A DNA stretch of 64,000 nt from an uncultured Bacillaceae bacterium (GCA_947497585.1 CANMHG010000008.1:1-64000), one strand, 5' to 3'. Numbered from the stretch's first letter, positions 17,643-27,443 are shown. Notes: generated from the sequence alone by a model not told the origin. Numbers and translations: made by a program.

Positions 17643-19139
17643 ATGATGGAACAGGTAGTTAATTGGCTAAATGGGATCGTCTGGAGTCAGGCACTTATTT
17701 ATTTATGCTTAGGGGTAGGATTATACTTCACGTTAGCAACTAGATTCATGCAAGTTAGGCACATAGGTGACATGGTAAAATTACTATTTGCGGGTGGAAA
17801 GTCATCTGCTGGGATTTCTTCGTTTCAGGCGCTCAGCCTTTCTTTATCTGGTAGGGTAGGAACAGGTAATATTGCTGGGGTTGCGACTGCGATTGCCTTT
17901 GGTGGCCCAGGAGCAGTTTTTTGGATGTGGCTAATTGCATTCTTAGGAGCAGGTTCAGCATTTATTGAATCAGCTTTAGGTCAGGTTTATAAAACGAAAA
18001 AGGATGGACAATACCGTGGGGGTCCTGCATTTTATATAGAGAAGGGCCTTGGCATTAAATGGTATGCTGTCTTGTTTGCCATCGTAACTGTACTTGCAAC
18101 TGGAGCACTTTTACCAGGTGTTCAGGCAAATAGTATTGCATTAGGAATGGACACTGCATTTGGAATTCCTCAATGGGTTACTGGTCTTGTAATTATTATC
18201 TTTTTAGGACTTATTATTTTCGGTGGAGTTAAACGTATCGCACGTACGGCAGAATTTGTTGTACCTTTTATGGCACTAGGTTATATGCTTGTTGCTCTAA
18301 TCGTTATTTTTATGAATATTTCTGAAATTCCTGCAGTATTATCTCTAATTTTCTCAAGTGCATTCGGTATGGATGCTGCATTTGGTGGTATTTTAGGTGC
18401 TGCTATTTCATGGGGAGTAAAGCGTGGAATTTACTCAAACGAAGCTGGTCAAGGTACTGGTCCACATGCTGCAGCTGCAGCGGAAGTTTCTCACCCTGCT
18501 AAACAAGGTCTTGTTCAAGCATTCTCGGTTTATGTTGATACGTGGTTAGTGTGTTCTGCGACAGCATTCATGATCTTATTTACAGGAATGTACAATGTTA
18601 CACCTGCGGGACAAGACGCTATCGTTAATAACCTTGGCGATATCGAGCCAGGTCCTGGATATACACAAAATGCCGTTGAATCTGCTCTACCAGGCTTCGG
18701 AGCTCCATTTGTAGCGATTGCATTATTATTCTTTGCTTTTACTACAATCATGGCATATTACTATATGGCAGAAACAAATCTTGCATATATTAATGGAAAG
18801 GTAAGACGTGTATGGACAGAGCACATACTAAAACTTGTTCTTTTAGGAATGGTATTCTATGGAAGTGTTAAGACTGCGGGTCTTGCTTGGTCATTAGGTG
18901 ACCTTGGGGTTGGAAGTATGGCTTGGTTAAATATCATCGCCATTGTGTTGTTATCAAAACCTGCTCTTAAGATCCTTAAAGATTATGAAGCGCAAAGAAA
19001 AGAAGGAAAAGACCCTGTATTTGACCCAGTTAAGCTAGGTATTAAGAATGCTGACTTCTGGGAAAAAGAATATAAATATGATTCAACAGGATCTATCGGA
19101 GAAGTACCTACATCTGGTACAACTGTCGATAAAAATTAG
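17643..19139 (+). CDS. Sodium:alanine/glycine symporter (AGCS family)
   Basis: A 498-residue AGCS-family amino acid:cation symporter with about 11 transmembrane segments. It is recognised by GGKSSAGISSFQALSLSLSG near residues 51-70, the GTGNIAGVATAIAFGGPGA region and SNEAGQGTGPHAAA near residue 270. Members import alanine, glycine or glutamine with sodium. Two adjacent ATG codons (17643, 17646) follow AAAGGGGGA; either could start. It is monocistronic, ended by a strong terminator. Confidence 0.92.
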   Translation: MMEQVVNWLNGIVWSQALIYLCLGVGLYFTLATRFMQVRHIGDMVKLLFAGGKSSAGISSFQALSLSLSGRVGTGNIAGVATAIAFGGPGAVFWMWLIAFLGAGSAFIESALGQVYKTKKDGQYRGGPAFYIEKGLGIKWYAVLFAIVTVLATGALLPGVQANSIALGMDTAFGIPQWVTGLVIIIFLGLIIFGGVKRIARTAEFVVPFMALGYMLVALIVIFMNISEIPAVLSLIFSSAFGMDAAFGGILGAAISWGVKRGIYSNEAGQGTGPHAAAAAEVSHPAKQGLVQAFSVYVDTWLVCSATAFMILFTGMYNVTPAGQDAIVNNLGDIEPGPGYTQNAVESALPGFGAPFVAIALLFFAFTTIMAYYYMAETNLAYINGKVRRVWTEHILKLVLLGMVFYGSVKTAGLAWSLGDLGVGSMAWLNIIAIVLLSKPALKILKDYEAQRKEGKDPVFDPVKLGIKNADFWEKEYKYDSTGSIGEVPTSGTTVDKN

Positions 19140-19143
19140 GAGT

Positions 19144-19181
19144 AAAAAAACTTGGATGATTTTTTCATCCAAGTTTTTTTT
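19144..19181. terminator. Bidirectional terminator
   Basis: AAAACTTGGATGA/TCATCCAAGTTTT is flanked by A and T runs, between the symporter gene and convergent hmoB. Confidence 0.9.
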
Positions 19182-19680
19182 ACTCTTTTGGGCTAACAAC
19201 ATAATATTCTTTTACGTAGGCTGGGCTAGGGTATACAATTTTATGCTGTTGATCAGATATCTTACTTTGGAACATCTTATGTTCCTCTGATTTATGCCAT
19301 ACAGTAAAGGACAACTCATTTTCCCAAATGATTAATACCGCATACGTTCCTCCCTTTAATGGTCGCAAAAAACGTAAAGCTATAAACCCTTCTTGTTGGG
19401 AAAGGCGGTTCACTTCACTTTTAAAGGTGTATTCAAACATTGGTTTACTCTCATCCATTACAGGAATGTAGTTCAATGTGGTATACCCTTTATCAGGAAA
19501 TGCCCCACTTGATAAAAGAACTTCAAATTTTTTAGGCTCTTTAAAGATGGAGTCTTTTTCTGTTTCGTGATATAGCATGGAGTTCTCTTCTGACTGTAAT
19601 AATAAAATCTCCTCAGTAGGATTTGCCTTCTTCTTTTTCTCCAGGAAATCAACAGTTCCAAACGTAATAAAGGCTTTCAA
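19180..19680 (-). CDS. hmoB: Heme-degrading monooxygenase HmoB
   Basis: A 166-residue protein matching HmoB (YhgC) of B. subtilis in length, N-terminus and position beside pbpF-hemEHY. It has an N-terminal alpha/beta part and a C-terminal ABM domain (about residues 65-160) with the WENELSFTVWHKSEEH helix typical of heme monooxygenases. HmoB opens the heme ring oxidatively to release iron. The start is taken as TTG at 19680, giving MKAFITFGT as in homologues; a GTG at 19692 is in frame but lacks a spaced ribosome site. It is divergent from pbpF. Confidence 0.85.
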   Translation of the reverse strand: MKAFITFGTVDFLEKKKKANPTEEILLLQSEENSMLYHETEKDSIFKEPKKFEVLLSSGAFPDKGYTTLNYIPVMDESKPMFEYTFKSEVNRLSQQEGFIALRFLRPLKGGTYAVLIIWENELSFTVWHKSEEHKMFQSKISDQQHKIVYPSPAYVKEYYVVSPKE

Positions 19681-19849
19681 TCTATCCACCACCCATTAGT
19701 GTTTTTTATTTTTAATCTTATTTTATACATACTGAGAAACATTTACATTAATACTAATGTATATCCATATAACCAAAAAATACAAAATATGTCGAATTTG
19801 TCTATAAACTAAAAAGCATTTGCTCTTATAACTGGAGGTGGCTTATTTA

Positions 19850-21994
19850 ATGAGAAAGAAACTTTTATTATCCATTTCTATTCTCTTCTTTACATTTGTA
19901 CTAGGTTTATTTGGTTACTTACTCATTTTATCTGCTGGAGATTACGTTGTGGATGAGAAAAAACTTGTCATGGATTCAGCTTCCAAACTAGTAGATGAAA
20001 ATGGAAACACTATAACTAAATTGTATTTAGAAAATAGAGACCTTGTAGATATTAAAAACATTCCGGTCCATGTCCAACAAGCATTTATAGCAGTTGAAGA
20101 TTCAAGATTCTACAAGCACCATGGTATTGATGTAAAGGCGATTTTAAGAGCTTTATATAAGGATATTCTTGCTGGTGGAAAAGTTGAAGGTGGAAGTACA
20201 ATTACCCAGCAACTTGCTAAGAATGTATTTTTAACATCTGACAAAACATGGCTACGAAAAACAAAAGAAGTAATCATCTCAATTAATCTAGAGAAAAAAT
20301 ACAGTAAACAAAAGCTGCTAGAGATGTATTTGAATAGAATCTATCTTGGCCACGGGGCATATGGAATTCAATCTGCTTCTAAGCTTTATTTTAATAAAGA
20401 TGTTTCAGAACTTACGATGGCAGAAGGTGCAATACTGGCTGCGTTACCAAAAGCTCCTAGCACCTACTCACCTCTTGTAAATGCTGATAAAAGTATAGAA
20501 AGACGAAATTTAATCTTAAGTTTAATGGAATCACAAGGGTACTTAACACCGGAAGAGACCGTTCGCTACCAAGGAAAAACACTAACATTAAATGTTCATC
20601 ATCATAAAAAAGATCCTGCATTACTTACTTATATTGATATGGTCCTTCAAGAAGCGAAGGAAGTCTATTCTTTAACAAACGAGGAACTTTTAAGAGGTGG
20701 CTATACAATTACGGTGCCATTGAATAAAAACGTTCAAGAAACTGCTTATGATCTATTTCAGGATTCCTCTTATTTTCCCGGAACGGATGAAAATGCCGAA
20801 GGAGCTTTTGTTCTATTAGATAACAAGACAGGTGGAGTAATTTCGATTCTAGGGGGCAGAAACTATGTAGAAAAAGGTTTGAATCGCTCCATTGTGAAGC
20901 GACAACCTGGTTCAACAATTAAACCCTTAGCTGTGTATGGACCAGCTTTAGATGAAAGAGAATTTAAACCTTATTCTCTGCTAGTTGATAAGAAGCTTGC
21001 TTATGGGAAATATGAGCCAGAAAACTATAATGACATTTATAAAGAAGAGATATCTATGTATGATGCTGTCATAGAATCGGCTAATGCACCAGCTGTGTGG
21101 ACATTAAATCAACTAGGGATTGAAACGGGAAAAAAGTACCTCGGTAAATCAGGAATATCCATTCCAGATGAAGGACTGTCAATTGCTTTAGGGGGACTTC
21201 AGCAAGGAATTTCACCACTTGATATGGCAAAAGCCTACAGAGCGTTCGCCGCTGGAGGTAAAATTATAAAACCGCATTTTATAAAAAAAATCATCGACCG
21301 CAATGGCAAGGTTGTTGGAACAGCAGACTATGAAGAAAAAGAGGTGTTTTCAAAACAAACTGCATGGTATATGACAAGAATGCTAGAAGCTGTCGTGAAA
21401 AGTGGAACCGGAAGATCTGGTTACTATAATGGGGCATTAGCTGGCAAAACGGGGACAACCAATTACCCACATAAAGAAGGTGCCGCCAAGGATGCATGGT
21501 TTGTTGGGTTTACTCCTACTGTTGTAGGGGCACTCTGGATGGGGTATGATTCGACCGATGAAGAGCACTACTTAAAGTACGGAAGTTCATACTCAACAAA
21601 ACTGTTTAAAGAGATTCTTACTAAATCGAACTTATCACAGCAGTCATCGATTGCATTTACCACTCCAGAAGATGTAGAAGAGCTAGAATCACCAATACGA
21701 ATAAAAGAAGTAAATGACCTACATGCAAACCTTACATTTAAGCCCTTTGGTTTATTTACAATTCAATTAAACTGGACACCCCTAGCAGACCGTCGAGTAG
21801 AGTATCGAATTTATGAAAAATCCTCTACAGACCTAAAATATATAGGATCAGTAAAGGGAGAGGGCAATTACGAAATTGAAAACGTGAATATATTCACCCT
21901 TCCAACCCTATGCGTAATCCCATATAACCCACAAACCGACCAAGAAGGACTAGAATCAAACCTAGTACGCCCAGAATTTTTTTCAAAACGATAA
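19850..21994 (+). CDS. pbpF: Penicillin-binding protein 1F, bifunctional transglycosylase/transpeptidase
   Basis: A 714-residue class A penicillin-binding protein. An N-terminal membrane anchor (residues 5-27) is followed by a GT51 transglycosylase with EDSRFYKHHG near residue 82, then the transpeptidase with STIK (serine near 354), SAN and KTGTT near 532. It polymerises and crosslinks peptidoglycan outside the membrane. The length equals B. subtilis PbpF and it precedes hemE as there. The ATG at 19850 follows GGAGGTGG; an in-frame GTG at 19838 lies inside that site. Confidence 0.93.
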   Translation: MRKKLLLSISILFFTFVLGLFGYLLILSAGDYVVDEKKLVMDSASKLVDENGNTITKLYLENRDLVDIKNIPVHVQQAFIAVEDSRFYKHHGIDVKAILRALYKDILAGGKVEGGSTITQQLAKNVFLTSDKTWLRKTKEVIISINLEKKYSKQKLLEMYLNRIYLGHGAYGIQSASKLYFNKDVSELTMAEGAILAALPKAPSTYSPLVNADKSIERRNLILSLMESQGYLTPEETVRYQGKTLTLNVHHHKKDPALLTYIDMVLQEAKEVYSLTNEELLRGGYTITVPLNKNVQETAYDLFQDSSYFPGTDENAEGAFVLLDNKTGGVISILGGRNYVEKGLNRSIVKRQPGSTIKPLAVYGPALDEREFKPYSLLVDKKLAYGKYEPENYNDIYKEEISMYDAVIESANAPAVWTLNQLGIETGKKYLGKSGISIPDEGLSIALGGLQQGISPLDMAKAYRAFAAGGKIIKPHFIKKIIDRNGKVVGTADYEEKEVFSKQTAWYMTRMLEAVVKSGTGRSGYYNGALAGKTGTTNYPHKEGAAKDAWFVGFTPTVVGALWMGYDSTDEEHYLKYGSSYSTKLFKEILTKSNLSQQSSIAFTTPEDVEELESPIRIKEVNDLHANLTFKPFGLFTIQLNWTPLADRRVEYRIYEKSSTDLKYIGSVKGEGNYEIENVNIFTLPTLCVIPYNPQTDQEGLESNLVRPEFFSKR

Positions 21995-22173
21995 CCCTAA
22001 CTAAGTCAATTTTTTGACATTTAGTACAGTAAACTATACAACTAGAGTATAAACTGGTAAATTTGAATAGGTATATTTAAATGTAAAGACATGTTTATCA
22101 AAATCAGGCTTTTTTTCAAAAATTAGCCGTTTAATAAGGCCCATTTTAAAGGTTGTTATCCTTGAAATTAACC

Positions 22174-22361
22174 AGAGTGGATTGAAGCGGAAGGCACTTG
22201 ACTCCTGCGTGAATTGAGGGAAGTTCGAGACCCCACAGGCGTAAACGCCGAGGAGGCTCGAATCCCTCCCCGATGGGAATTCGTTCTTGAAAAAGCCGGT
22301 ACCTTGGGCTTTTTCAAAATTCCCCGCGGAAAGCAAGTGCCTGCAGCGAAAAGGAACGGTC
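22174..22361 (+). repeat. Covarying intergenic palindromic element, copy 2, with nested insertion
   Basis: Same family as the element at 5820, in the 456-bp pbpF-hemE gap, which otherwise shows nothing. Stems include GGCACTTG/CAAGTGCC, GAGGGA/TCCCTC, TTCGAG/CTCGAA and the central hairpin GGCG-TAAA-CGCC. Compared with the other copies, about 55 bases are inserted in the right arm (about 22270-22322), containing their own hairpin TTGAAAAAGCC/GGCTTTTTCAA. It ends about 90 bp before hemE. Confidence 0.88.
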
Positions 22362-22450
22362 AAGATTCAAATTGAAAAACACAATCTTTTAAAATAAAGT
22401 CTTTAAAATAAGAAAACTATGTTTGTGAAGAGTGAAAGGTGGATATTGCA

Positions 22451-23488
22451 ATGAGTTCTGTGTTTAATGATACGTTTTTAAAAGCCTGTAAAGGAGAAGC
22501 AGGCAACCATGTCCCAGTCTGGTACATGCGTCAAGCTGGTCGTTCTCAGCCTGAATACCGCGCAATAAAAGAAAAATATTCTTTATTCGAAATCACCCAT
22601 CAACCAGAGCTTTGTGCATACGTAACAAGGCTTCCAGTCGAACAATACAACGTTGATGCTGCTATTCTCTATAAAGATATCATGACTCCACTACCAGCAC
22701 TTGGGGTAGATGTTGAAATAAAATCAGGAATTGGTCCAGTAATTAGCAACCCAATTCGATCTCTACAGGATGTTGAAAGACTTGGCGAAATTAACCCTGA
22801 ACAGGACATACCTTACGTCCTAGATACAATCAAATTACTTACAACAGAACAATTAAATGTTCCACTTATTGGTTTTGGAGGTGCCCCATTCACTTTAGCT
22901 TCTTACATGATAGAAGGCGGCCCATCTAGAAACTATAACAAAACGAAAGCATTTATGTACGCTGAACCTAAAGCTTGGTTTGCATTGATGGATAAGCTTG
23001 GCGACATGACGATTACATATATTAAGGCACAAATCAAAGCAGGAGCAAAGGCAATTCAAATTTTCGACTCATGGGTAGGGGCTTTGAATGTTGCAGATTA
23101 TCGTTATTATATAAAACCAATTATGCATCGCATTTTTACAGAGCTAAGAGGTGAAGGTGTTCCTTTAATCATGTTTGGAGTTGGAGCAAGTCACTTAGCT
23201 TTAGAATGGAATGACTTACCTTTAGATGTTGTTGGTCTTGATTGGCGTTTACCAATTAACGAAGCGAGAGATAAAGGAATTCAAAAAACGGTTATGGGAA
23301 ATCTTGACCCATCAATTTTACTAGCTCCTTGGGATGTTATTGAAGAAAGAGCAAAAGCGATATTGGACCAAGGAATGAAAAATCCAGCCTATATCTTTAA
23401 CTTAGGTCATGGTGTTTTCCCGGAAGTAAATCCAGATACATTAAAGCGTTTAACTTCCTTTATTCATGAATATAGTGCGAAAAAATAA
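22451..23488 (+). CDS. hemE: Uroporphyrinogen decarboxylase HemE
   Basis: A 345-residue cytoplasmic enzyme that removes four carboxyls from uroporphyrinogen III to give coproporphyrinogen III. The signature [17 protein letters not shown] near residues 21-37 includes the substrate-binding arginines, and [16 protein letters not shown] is near residue 138. The ATG at 22451 has AAAGGTGG nine bases upstream; an in-frame GTG at 22439 overlaps that site and is rejected. It is followed by hemH after 22 bp, and both are ended by a terminator before hemY. Confidence 0.96.
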   Translation: MSSVFNDTFLKACKGEAGNHVPVWYMRQAGRSQPEYRAIKEKYSLFEITHQPELCAYVTRLPVEQYNVDAAILYKDIMTPLPALGVDVEIKSGIGPVISNPIRSLQDVERLGEINPEQDIPYVLDTIKLLTTEQLNVPLIGFGGAPFTLASYMIEGGPSRNYNKTKAFMYAEPKAWFALMDKLGDMTITYIKAQIKAGAKAIQIFDSWVGALNVADYRYYIKPIMHRIFTELRGEGVPLIMFGVGASHLALEWNDLPLDVVGLDWRLPINEARDKGIQKTVMGNLDPSILLAPWDVIEERAKAILDQGMKNPAYIFNLGHGVFPEVNPDTLKRLTSFIHEYSAKK

Positions 23489-23510
23489 TCGGTATGAGGT
23501 GTAGTTCGTA

Positions 23511-24443
23511 ATGGCAAAGAAAAGAATGGGGCTACTTGTGATGGCATACGGTACCCCTTATAAAGAAGAGGATATTGAAAGATATTATACTCACATTAGG
23601 CATGGTAGAAAACCATCTCCTGAAAGTCTTCAGGATCTTAAAGACCGATATGAGGCTATTGGCGGCATTTCTCCGCTAGCAAAAATTACAAAAGAACAAG
23701 CTGAAAAATTAGAAGCTCATCTGAATCAAATTCAGGATGAAATTGAATTTAAAATGTACCTAGGCTTAAAGCATATTGAACCATTTGTTGAAGATGCAGT
23801 TGCTGCCATGAACAAAGATGGTATTGAGGAAGCCGTTAGTATTGTACTGGCTCCACATTTTTCTACATTTAGTGTTAAATCATATAATGGCCGTGCAAAG
23901 GAAGAGGCAGAGAAACTAGGCGGCCCAGTTATTCACTCTGTTGAGCAGTGGTACGATGAGCCTAAATTTATCGATTATTGGGTAACTGAAGTTAACAAGA
24001 CATATGAAAATATGACTGACGAGGAACGTAATAATGCGGTCCTAATTGTATCAGCACATAGTCTTCCAGAAAAAATTATTGCAGCTGGTGACCCTTATCC
24101 ACAGCAACTTCAAGAAACAGCAGATTTAATTGCTGAGAAAGCTGGAATAAAAAATTATGAAATAGGCTGGCAAAGTGCAGGAAATACACCTGAACCTTGG
24201 ATTGGCCCGGATGTTCAAGATTTAACAAGGGACTTACATGAGGAGAAAGGATACACTTCTTTTGTATATATCCCAGTAGGATTTGTCGCAGATCATCTAG
24301 AGGTCCTTTATGACAATGATACAGAATGTAAAGTTGTTACAGATGACATTGGTGCTTCGTATTTCAGACCTGAAATGCCAAATGCAAAGCCAGAATTTAT
24401 TGATTGCCTAGCAACTGTAGTTTTGAAAAAAGTTAACAAGTAA
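23511..24443 (+). CDS. hemH: Coproporphyrin ferrochelatase HemH (CpfC)
   Basis: A 310-residue soluble ferrochelatase that in Gram-positive bacteria inserts ferrous iron into coproporphyrin III. The metal-site histidine lies in [10 protein letters not shown] near residue 182, and the glutamate region [10 protein letters not shown] is near 263. The length matches monomeric Bacillus HemH. It is the second gene of hemE-hemH. The product is coproheme, which HemQ (not in this window) converts to heme b. Confidence 0.95.
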   Translation: MAKKRMGLLVMAYGTPYKEEDIERYYTHIRHGRKPSPESLQDLKDRYEAIGGISPLAKITKEQAEKLEAHLNQIQDEIEFKMYLGLKHIEPFVEDAVAAMNKDGIEEAVSIVLAPHFSTFSVKSYNGRAKEEAEKLGGPVIHSVEQWYDEPKFIDYWVTEVNKTYENMTDEERNNAVLIVSAHSLPEKIIAAGDPYPQQLQETADLIAEKAGIKNYEIGWQSAGNTPEPWIGPDVQDLTRDLHEEKGYTSFVYIPVGFVADHLEVLYDNDTECKVVTDDIGASYFRPEMPNAKPEFIDCLATVVLKKVNK

Positions 24444-24472
24444 TCACCACGGGGAGTTACCCACGTTGGTTT

Positions 24473-24504
24473 ACCCCCACTTTATATAAGGAGTGGGGGT
24501 TTTA
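24473..24504 (+). terminator. Terminator between hemH and hemY
   Basis: CCCCCACT/AGTGGGGG with a 10-base loop is followed by TTTT. It would uncouple hemY partly from hemEH unless it is read through. Confidence 0.8.
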
Positions 24505-24554
24505 TCATTATTGTCACAGTGGTAAATATTTTAATGAAAAGAAGGCGATGAACA

Positions 24555-26000
24555 GTGAGTGAAGCAAAAGGGCGGGTTATCGTCATTGGTGGTGGAATCA
24601 CGGGACTAGCTGCTACGTATTATCTTCAGAAAGAGTCTAAGGAAAAAGGAAATAACTTAGACGTTAAATTGATAGAAGCGAGTCATCGATTAGGTGGCAA
24701 AATACAAACGGCAACAAATGATGGCGGATATGTAATTGAGAAAGGGCCGGATTCATTTTTGGCTAGGAAACTAAGTGCATCTAAACTGATTAAGGAAGTT
24801 GGATTACAAGATAAGCTTGTCTATAATTCTTCTGGGAAATCGTATGTTTTAGTCAAGGGCAAACTACATCCGATGCCTGGTGGTTCAATTATGGGAATCC
24901 CAACTCAAATTGCCCCTTTTATCACTACTGGACTGTTTTCACCGATGGGTAAGGTGAGAGCTGCTGCTGATTTTATCCTACCAGCTACACAAACTAAAGG
25001 AGATTTATCTCTTGGACAATTTTTTAGAAGAAGACTTGGAGATGAAGTGGTTGAAAACCTAATTGAACCATTATTATCAGGAATTTACGCTGGGGATATT
25101 GATAACTTAAGTTTAATGTCAACCTTTCCTCAATTTTACCAAGTTGAACAAAAGCACGGAAGCTTAATTAAAGGAATGAGGCATGCTACACCACCTAAGC
25201 CTAATTCAGGTAAAGAAGGTCAAAAACCAAAAGGGATGTTCTTAACAATCTCTTCTGGTCTACAATCTCTTGTTGAGAAAATAGAAGAAAAGCTTGATTC
25301 AGGATCGGTTATTAAAGGCATTCGAGTTGAAAAAATAGAAAAACGACGCAAGGGATACATTGTTCATTTAAATAACGGAACGGTATTAGACGCAGATAGT
25401 ATCATCTTGGCAACTCCACATCAGGTGACTGTGGACATCTTGCAAAACTATCAATTTGTTACACCATTAAAAGAAATGCCATCAACATCTGTGGCTACCG
25501 TGGCGCTGGCCTTTCCTGAGGATGCCATAAAGAAAGATATAGATGGAACTGGATTTGTAGTTTCAAGAAACAATGATTATACAATTACAGCTTGTACCTG
25601 GACTCACAAAAAGTGGCCACATTCAACACCGAAAGGAAAGGTTCTCTTACGGTGCTATGTTGGGAAATCTGGTGACGAAGCGATTGTTGACCAAACAGAT
25701 GAAGAAATCATTAAGGTAGTCCTTGATGATTTAACGAAGACAATGGCAATTGATTCACAGCCTGAGTTCACAATGGTAACACGCTGGAAGGATTCAATGC
25801 CGCAATACACTGTAGGTCACAAGGAGAGAATTGAGAAAATAAACCAACATATGAGAGATGAATTACCTGGAGTATTTCTGGCGGGTAGTTCCTATTCAGG
25901 ATTAGGAATTCCTGATTGTATCGATCAAGGAGAAGAAGCAGTACGCAATGTGCTAAATTTTCTTACTGAACTTAATAAAGATTTAGTAGGGGTTAACTAA
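24555..26000 (+). CDS. hemY: Coproporphyrinogen III oxidase HemY (CgoX)
   Basis: A 481-residue FAD-dependent oxidase that in Firmicutes oxidises coproporphyrinogen III to coproporphyrin III, the step before HemH. The N-terminal dinucleotide motif VIGGGITGLAATYYL is at residues 9-23, and the C-terminal AGSSYSGLGIPDCIDQGEEA FAD-binding stretch is near residue 447. The start is GTG at 24555 with AAGGCGATG upstream, a weak site. It lies after the hemH terminator, so it may have its own promoter. Confidence 0.94.
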   Translation: MSEAKGRVIVIGGGITGLAATYYLQKESKEKGNNLDVKLIEASHRLGGKIQTATNDGGYVIEKGPDSFLARKLSASKLIKEVGLQDKLVYNSSGKSYVLVKGKLHPMPGGSIMGIPTQIAPFITTGLFSPMGKVRAAADFILPATQTKGDLSLGQFFRRRLGDEVVENLIEPLLSGIYAGDIDNLSLMSTFPQFYQVEQKHGSLIKGMRHATPPKPNSGKEGQKPKGMFLTISSGLQSLVEKIEEKLDSGSVIKGIRVEKIEKRRKGYIVHLNNGTVLDADSIILATPHQVTVDILQNYQFVTPLKEMPSTSVATVALAFPEDAIKKDIDGTGFVVSRNNDYTITACTWTHKKWPHSTPKGKVLLRCYVGKSGDEAIVDQTDEEIIKVVLDDLTKTMAIDSQPEFTMVTRWKDSMPQYTVGHKERIEKINQHMRDELPGVFLAGSSYSGLGIPDCIDQGEEAVRNVLNFLTELNKDLVGVN

Positions 26001-26018
26001 TGTTAACCTCTCTTTTTT
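25989..26018 (+). terminator. Terminator of hemY
   Basis: GGTTAAC/GTTAACC with loop TAAT contains the hemY stop codon and is followed by TCTCTTTTTT. Confidence 0.8.
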
Positions 26019-26036
26019 GGAAAAATCATCCTTAAA

Positions 26037-26086
26037 TTGAAATTGGGTAAAAAAGTATCTATACTATTACTATGAAAACGATTTCA
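26037..26086 (+). promoter_or_regulatory. Promoter and cre/LacI-type operator of the LacI regulator gene
   Basis: TTGAAA (26037-26042), a 17-bp spacer and TATACT (26060-26065) form a good sigma-A promoter. TGAAAACGATTTCA at 26073-26086 fits the cre/LacI-family consensus with its central CG and begins at about +1. It could be the regulator's own operator or a CcpA site; either would repress by blocking initiation. Confidence 0.75.
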
Positions 26087-26106
26087 TTTTAGCGAGAGGG
26101 TTAGGT

Positions 26107-27123
26107 ATGGCTACAATTGAGGATGTTGCAAAATTATCGGGATTATCAAGAACCACGGTTTCAAGAGTTATAAATAATCATCCATATGTCGCAGAGGAAA
26201 AAAGAATCATTGTTCTCGAAGCAATGAAAAGCTTAGGTTATGTACCAAATTCTGCTGCAAGAAGCTTAAGGAATCAAAAAACTGGTATGCTTGCTGTATT
26301 AGTACCAAGAATTACGAACCCTTTCTTTAGTCAACTAATTGAAGCAATTGAAATAGCTGCATCTGAACATGGATACCAGCTTATAGTTTGTCAGACTAGG
26401 TATTTAAAAGAAAAAGAATTAGATTATCTTAATCTGCTAAAAACTAAACAAATAGATGGAGTGGTTTTAACTTCTACTGAAAATGATTGGGAGACGATCT
26501 CTCCATTTTTAAAATATGGACCAATCGTTCTGTGCAATGAACCGAACGAACGAGCAAATGTACCCATGGTTACTTTAGACCACTTCTATGGTGGATATTT
26601 GGCTACAAAGCACCTAATTGAACAAGGTCATAAAGTAATTGCTTACTGTTGTGGGGAGTATAAAAGTTCTATTAGTAAGCATAGAGAGTTAGGATTTTTA
26701 AAAGCACTTTCAGAGTCAAACTTATATTTTAATGAACAGCATGCATTTCGTAATGCTTTAAGTGTTGCAGATGGTAGAGAAATTTTTCATAGAATAAAAG
26801 AAATGGCTATCCCGCCTACAGCTATATTCACTGGCGGAGATGAAGTAGCTGTGGGAATCCTTGCAGCGGCAAAGGGTAGTGGATGGAAAATTCCAGAGCA
26901 ACTTTCTGTTGTCGGATTTGATAATCAAATGATAACAGAGTTAGTGGAGCCTACAATTACAACCGTTCATCAACCCGTGAATCAAATGGGTCAAAAAGTT
27001 TTAGAGCTGCTTATGGAAAAAATTAAAAGCAAAACAAAGTTGTATAGAGAAGTACATTGTTTACCATTAGAACTTATTGTTAGAGAATCAACACTAAAAA
27101 AGGCTAACCAAACACTATATTAA
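26107..27123 (+). CDS. LacI family transcriptional regulator
   Basis: A 338-residue LacI/GalR repressor. The DNA-binding domain at residues 1-60 has IEDVAKLSGLSRTTVSRVIN and a hinge with AARSLR, followed by a periplasmic-binding-protein-like effector domain. No sugar genes adjoin it, so its effector is unknown; neighbours are hemY and yhfH. GCGAGAGGG precedes the ATG. The operator at its own transcription start suggests autoregulation. It could be a global-type or orphan regulator. Confidence 0.9.
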   Translation: MATIEDVAKLSGLSRTTVSRVINNHPYVAEEKRIIVLEAMKSLGYVPNSAARSLRNQKTGMLAVLVPRITNPFFSQLIEAIEIAASEHGYQLIVCQTRYLKEKELDYLNLLKTKQIDGVVLTSTENDWETISPFLKYGPIVLCNEPNERANVPMVTLDHFYGGYLATKHLIEQGHKVIAYCCGEYKSSISKHRELGFLKALSESNLYFNEQHAFRNALSVADGREIFHRIKEMAIPPTAIFTGGDEVAVGILAAAKGSGWKIPEQLSVVGFDNQMITELVEPTITTVHQPVNQMGQKVLELLMEKIKSKTKLYREVHCLPLELIVRESTLKKANQTLY

Positions 27124-27129
27124 ATAAAA

Positions 27130-27158
27130 GAAAGCAGCCTTTTACAGGCTGCTTTTTA
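27130..27158. terminator. Bidirectional terminator
   Basis: AAAGCAGCC/GGCTGCTTT with loop TTTTACA and a T run, between the LacI-type gene and convergent yhfH. Confidence 0.88.
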
Positions 27159-27160
27159 AT

Positions 27161-27292
27161 TTATCTTCCAAGCTGCATACAGTTTTCGCACTTGTTTCCA
27201 TAGCATTCATGCTGCTCCTGGATTTCATTTTCACATTCGATACACTTTTTCGCAGGAAGATTTTTAAAAAATTCAGTACTTTTCATTAACAT
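27161..27292 (-). CDS. yhfH: YhfH family small zinc-ribbon-like protein
   Basis: A 43-residue protein found by reading the minus strand. It has CIEC (residues 17-20), HEC (28-30) and CENC (35-38), a cysteine pattern typical of a small zinc-binding ribbon, within the conserved frame FFKNLPAKKC...EQHECYGN. GGAGGGG stands six bases before the ATG at 27292; a second ATG at 27286 is too far from it. YhfH is encoded next to yhfI in B. subtilis, as here. Its function is unknown. Confidence 0.85.
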   Translation of the reverse strand: MLMKSTEFFKNLPAKKCIECENEIQEQHECYGNKCENCMQLGR

Positions 27293-27443
27293 TTTATCCC
27301 CTCCAATGTGTTTTTCTTACTTTCATTGTATTATAACAGTTTAGGATGGTCAACATCTGTTTTGTAACAATTTTTAAAATGATGAAAATGCCTATATAAT
27401 AATTTAAGTAGGAGTTAGAATGTATTTTAAAGGAGTGAGTGAG

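Noticed and set aside
22034..22363. 109-codon minus-strand open frame, and similar ones at 5820-6029, 30905-31126, 43984-44175 and 56695-56910
   Set aside because: All are translations of the five-copy palindromic element and have no independent start signals.
26073..26086. Proof of CcpA control of the LacI gene
   Set aside because: The site fits both cre and generic LacI-family operators, so it is reported only as an operator.
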